DNA of 13,951 nt from Candidatus Pelagibacterales bacterium (lineage in GTDB: Bacteria; Pseudomonadota; Alphaproteobacteria; Rickettsiales; UBA1997). Positions 11,637 through 13,951 of this stretch are shown here, piece by piece. The notes beneath the pieces were generated by a model that did no database searches, was not told the DNA's origin, and was given only the letters and a program-made list of their open reading frames with translations. A program made the position numbers and the translations under genes. Location: contig VHBV01000015.1 of assembly GCA_016882165.1 (NCBI GenBank), positions 1 to 13,951 of the forward strand, in the 5' to 3' direction. The first letter of the stretch is position 1; each line of letters begins with the position of its first letter.

Positions 11637-13951
11637 ATGTCACTAGCAGGAACTTCTTCACACGGTCTTTTAAGTTTAAATTCCAACAGCGCCGTTGATC
11701 TTTTGGATTTCAATGCCATTAAAATTTCAATTGCTGATCCTGATAAAATCAGATCATGGTCTTTCGGTGAAGTTACAAAACCAGAAACAATTAACTATAG
11801 AACTTTTAAACCTGAAAGAGATGGTTTGTTTTGTGCTCGTATTTTTGGTCCAATCAAAGATTACGAATGCTTGTGTGGAAAATATAAAAGAATTAAATAT
11901 AAAGGCATCGTTTGTGAAAAATGTGGTGTAGAAGTCACTTCTTCAAAAGTCCGTCGTGAAAGAATGGGTCATATTGAACTTGCTGCGCCAATTGCTCATA
12001 TCTGGTTTTTAAAATCACTTCCTTCAAGAATTAGTACAATCCTTGGATTAACACTAAAATCAGTTGAGAAAGTTATTTATTTCGAATCATACATTGTCAC
12101 TGATAGCTTAATGTCGCCGCTTAAAGATGGTGAAATTTTGACAGAAGATGAATATGAAAAAGCGCAGCAAGAACATGGTTTTGGAAGCTTTGTTGCTGAG
12201 ATGGGTGCTGAAGCAATTCAAAAAGTTCTAGGAAAACTTGATTTGAAAAAAATTCAAAAAGAATTGCGTGAAGACTTGGCTGTTCAAACCTCTGAGTTGA
12301 AAAAAGAAAAAATCATCAAAAGATTAAAATTAATCGAGCAATTCCTTGAATCTGGAAACTCTCCAGCTTGGATGGTAATGAATGTATTGCCAATTATCCC
12401 GCCTGATATTCGTCCTCTTGTAATGCTTGATGGTGGTCGTTTTGCAACTTCAGATTTAAACGAACTTTATCGTCGTGTAATTAACCGTAACAACCGTTTG
12501 AAAAGATTGATGGAACTCGGTGCTCCAGAAATTATCATTAAAAACGAAAAAAGAATGTTACAAGAATCAGTAGATGCCTTGCTTGACAATGGTAGATCTG
12601 GTGCAGTTGTAAAAAATTCAAACAAGAAACCTTTCAAATCTTTAAGTGACATGCTTAAGGGTAAGCAAGGACGTTTCCGTCAAAACTTGCTTGGTAAACG
12701 TGTTGACTATTCTGGTCGTTCAGTAATTGTAGTTGGTCCAGAATTAAAACTTCATCAATGTGGTTTACCGAAAAGAATGGCTTTAGAATTGTTCAAACCA
12801 TTCATTTATTCAAAACTAGAACTTTACGGTAAATCCCCTTCAATTAAAGTTTCTAAAAAAATGGTTGAGGCTGGAAGATCAGAAGTTTGGGATATTCTAG
12901 ATGAAGTTATTAAAGAGCATCCAGTGCTTCTAAACCGCGCTCCAACTCTTCACAGACTTGGTATTCAAGCTTTCGAACCAGTTTTAACAGAAGGTAAAGC
13001 GATCCAGTTGCATCCTCTTGTTTGTGCTGCCTTTAACGCTGACTTTGACGGTGACCAAATGGCGGTTCACGTTCCTCTTTCAATTGAAGCGCAAGTTGAA
13101 GCTCGTGTTTTAATGCTATCAACTAACAATATTTTGAGCCCTGCAAACGGAAAACCAATTATTGTGCCTTCTCAAGACATTATCTTAGGTCTTTACTACC
13201 TAACAATGGAAGGAAAAGAATTTGCAAAAGCTAAAGCTAAACCAATTTCGGATATTTTTGAATTAGAACATGCTTTAGGAAGTAAAGTTATTTCTTTGCA
13301 TGATAAAATTTTATATCGTTTTGCTATTAAAGATTCTAGCGGCGAAAGAACTTTCCAAAAAGTTGAAACAACTGCTGGAAGAGTAAACTTATATAACACT
13401 CTTCCAAGTGCTATGAAAAATGACTTGGAGCTTGTTAACAAAGTTATGACCAAAAAAGCCGTTACTAATCTAATAGATACTGTTTATAGAAACTGTGGTC
13501 AAAAAGAAACTGTAATGTTCTGTGATAGAATCATGTCTCTTGGTTTCAAGAATGCTTGTCTTGCTGGTATTTCAATCGGTAAAGACGATATGATTATTCC
13601 GCAAACCAAATCTAAAAACATCTCTGAGTCAATTGACAAAGTTAAGAAGCTAGAGAAGCAATATCGTGACGGTCTAATTACTGCTGGTGAACGTTACAAT
13701 AAAGTTATTGACGAATGGACCCATTGTACTGATAAAATTTCTAAAGAAATGATGGGTGCAATTTCAAGCTATTCGATTCCATCTCAAGCAAACTCAATAT
13801 TTATGATGGCTGACTCTGGTGCGAGAGGTTCAGAAAACCAAATTAAACAGGTTGCTGGTATGCGTGGTTTGATGGCAAAACCATCGGGTGAAATTATTGA
13901 AACTCCAATTGTTTCTAACTTTAAAGAAGGTTTGAACGTATTGGAATATTT
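11637..13951 (+). CDS. rpoC: DNA-directed RNA polymerase, beta' subunit (3' end outside window)
   Basis: Beta' supplies the catalytic magnesium site of RNA polymerase. The frame is open from ATG at 11637 to the window end: 771 full codons of a protein normally near 1400 residues. The N-terminal zinc-binding domain has C78, C80, C93 and C96 in ECLCGKYKRIKYKGIVCEKCG, all four ligands present. Further on are RRERMGHIELAAPIAHIWF, the rudder and bridging segment LNELYRRVINRNNRLKRL, and KGKQGRFRQNLLGKRVDYSGRS. The catalytic NADFDGD is at 467-473, with D469, D471 and D473 matching E. coli D460, D462 and D464. Near the edge, DSGARGSENQIKQVAGMRGLMAKP leads towards the bridge helix. The start has no Shine-Dalgarno site, but the N-terminus fits rickettsial homologues as I recall them. 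It is co-directional with rpoB. The 78-codon frame within it is a shadow. Confidence 0.97.
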   Translation, partial: MSLAGTSSHGLLSLNSNSAVDLLDFNAIKISIADPDKIRSWSFGEVTKPETINYRTFKPERDGLFCARIFGPIKDYECLCGKYKRIKYKGIVCEKCGVEVTSSKVRRERMGHIELAAPIAHIWFLKSLPSRISTILGLTLKSVEKVIYFESYIVTDSLMSPLKDGEILTEDEYEKAQQEHGFGSFVAEMGAEAIQKVLGKLDLKKIQKELREDLAVQTSELKKEKIIKRLKLIEQFLESGNSPAWMVMNVLPIIPPDIRPLVMLDGGRFATSDLNELYRRVINRNNRLKRLMELGAPEIIIKNEKRMLQESVDALLDNGRSGAVVKNSNKKPFKSLSDMLKGKQGRFRQNLLGKRVDYSGRSVIVVGPELKLHQCGLPKRMALELFKPFIYSKLELYGKSPSIKVSKKMVEAGRSEVWDILDEVIKEHPVLLNRAPTLHRLGIQAFEPVLTEGKAIQLHPLVCAAFNADFDGDQMAVHVPLSIEAQVEARVLMLSTNNILSPANGKPIIVPSQDIILGLYYLTMEGKEFAKAKAKPISDIFELEHALGSKVISLHDKILYRFAIKDSSGERTFQKVETTAGRVNLYNTLPSAMKNDLELVNKVMTKKAVTNLIDTVYRNCGQKETVMFCDRIMSLGFKNACLAGISIGKDDMIIPQTKSKNISESIDKVKKLEKQYRDGLITAGERYNKVIDEWTHCTDKISKEMMGAISSYSIPSQANSIFMMADSGARGSENQIKQVAGMRGLMAKPSGEIIETPIVSNFKEGLNVLEY

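Noticed and set aside
1..13951. CRISPR array, toxin-antitoxin pair, prophage or a new defence system
   Set aside because: No regularly spaced direct repeats, no small overlapping gene pairs and no phage-type genes were seen; all long frames belong to universal families.

Overview
The window reads as the core transcription and translation cluster of an AT-rich alphaproteobacterium, probably an intracellular Rickettsiales- or Holosporales-like organism. This rests on the gene order, on RpoB, RpoC and EF-Tu sequences that resemble rickettsial ones from memory, and on strong A/T bias at third codon positions. The exact lineage cannot be fixed without a phylogeny. Unlike Rickettsia prowazekii, where as I recall tuf lies elsewhere, a tuf gene sits directly before tRNA-Trp and secE, which is the ancestral 'tufB' arrangement.

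Layout. Positions 1-118 hold the 3' end of an insertion sequence: the last 35 codons of an IS1595-like transposase and a possible IS end. A tRNA-Arg(TCT) gene follows on the minus strand (209-285). Positions 286-901 hold no convincing gene. They contain a 110-bp palindromic repeat (473-582), further hairpins and candidate promoters. glnA (902-2320), a type I glutamine synthetase that keeps the adenylylation tyrosine, ends at a good intrinsic terminator (2328-2360). A 353-bp gap before tuf holds a candidate promoter overlapped by an imperfect palindrome, then two leader hairpins.

From 2674 to the window end everything is on the plus strand: tuf, tRNA-Trp, secE, nusG, rplK, rplA, rplJ, rplL, rpoB and rpoC (cut by the window edge). 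The products deliver aminoacyl-tRNA (EF-Tu), decode UGG (tRNA-Trp), translocate protein (SecE), control elongation and coupling (NusG), build the ribosomal GTPase centre and stalks (L11, L1, L10, L7/L12) and form the RNA polymerase core (beta, beta').

No new multi-gene system is visible; every long ORF belongs to a universal family. The points worth a second look are mostly non-coding or compositional. They are the palindromic repeat, paired structures at tuf/tRNA-Trp, rplL/rpoB and rpoB/rpoC, the operator-like palindrome before tuf, and codon use in tuf that is unlike its neighbours (20 of 26 Lys codons AAG).
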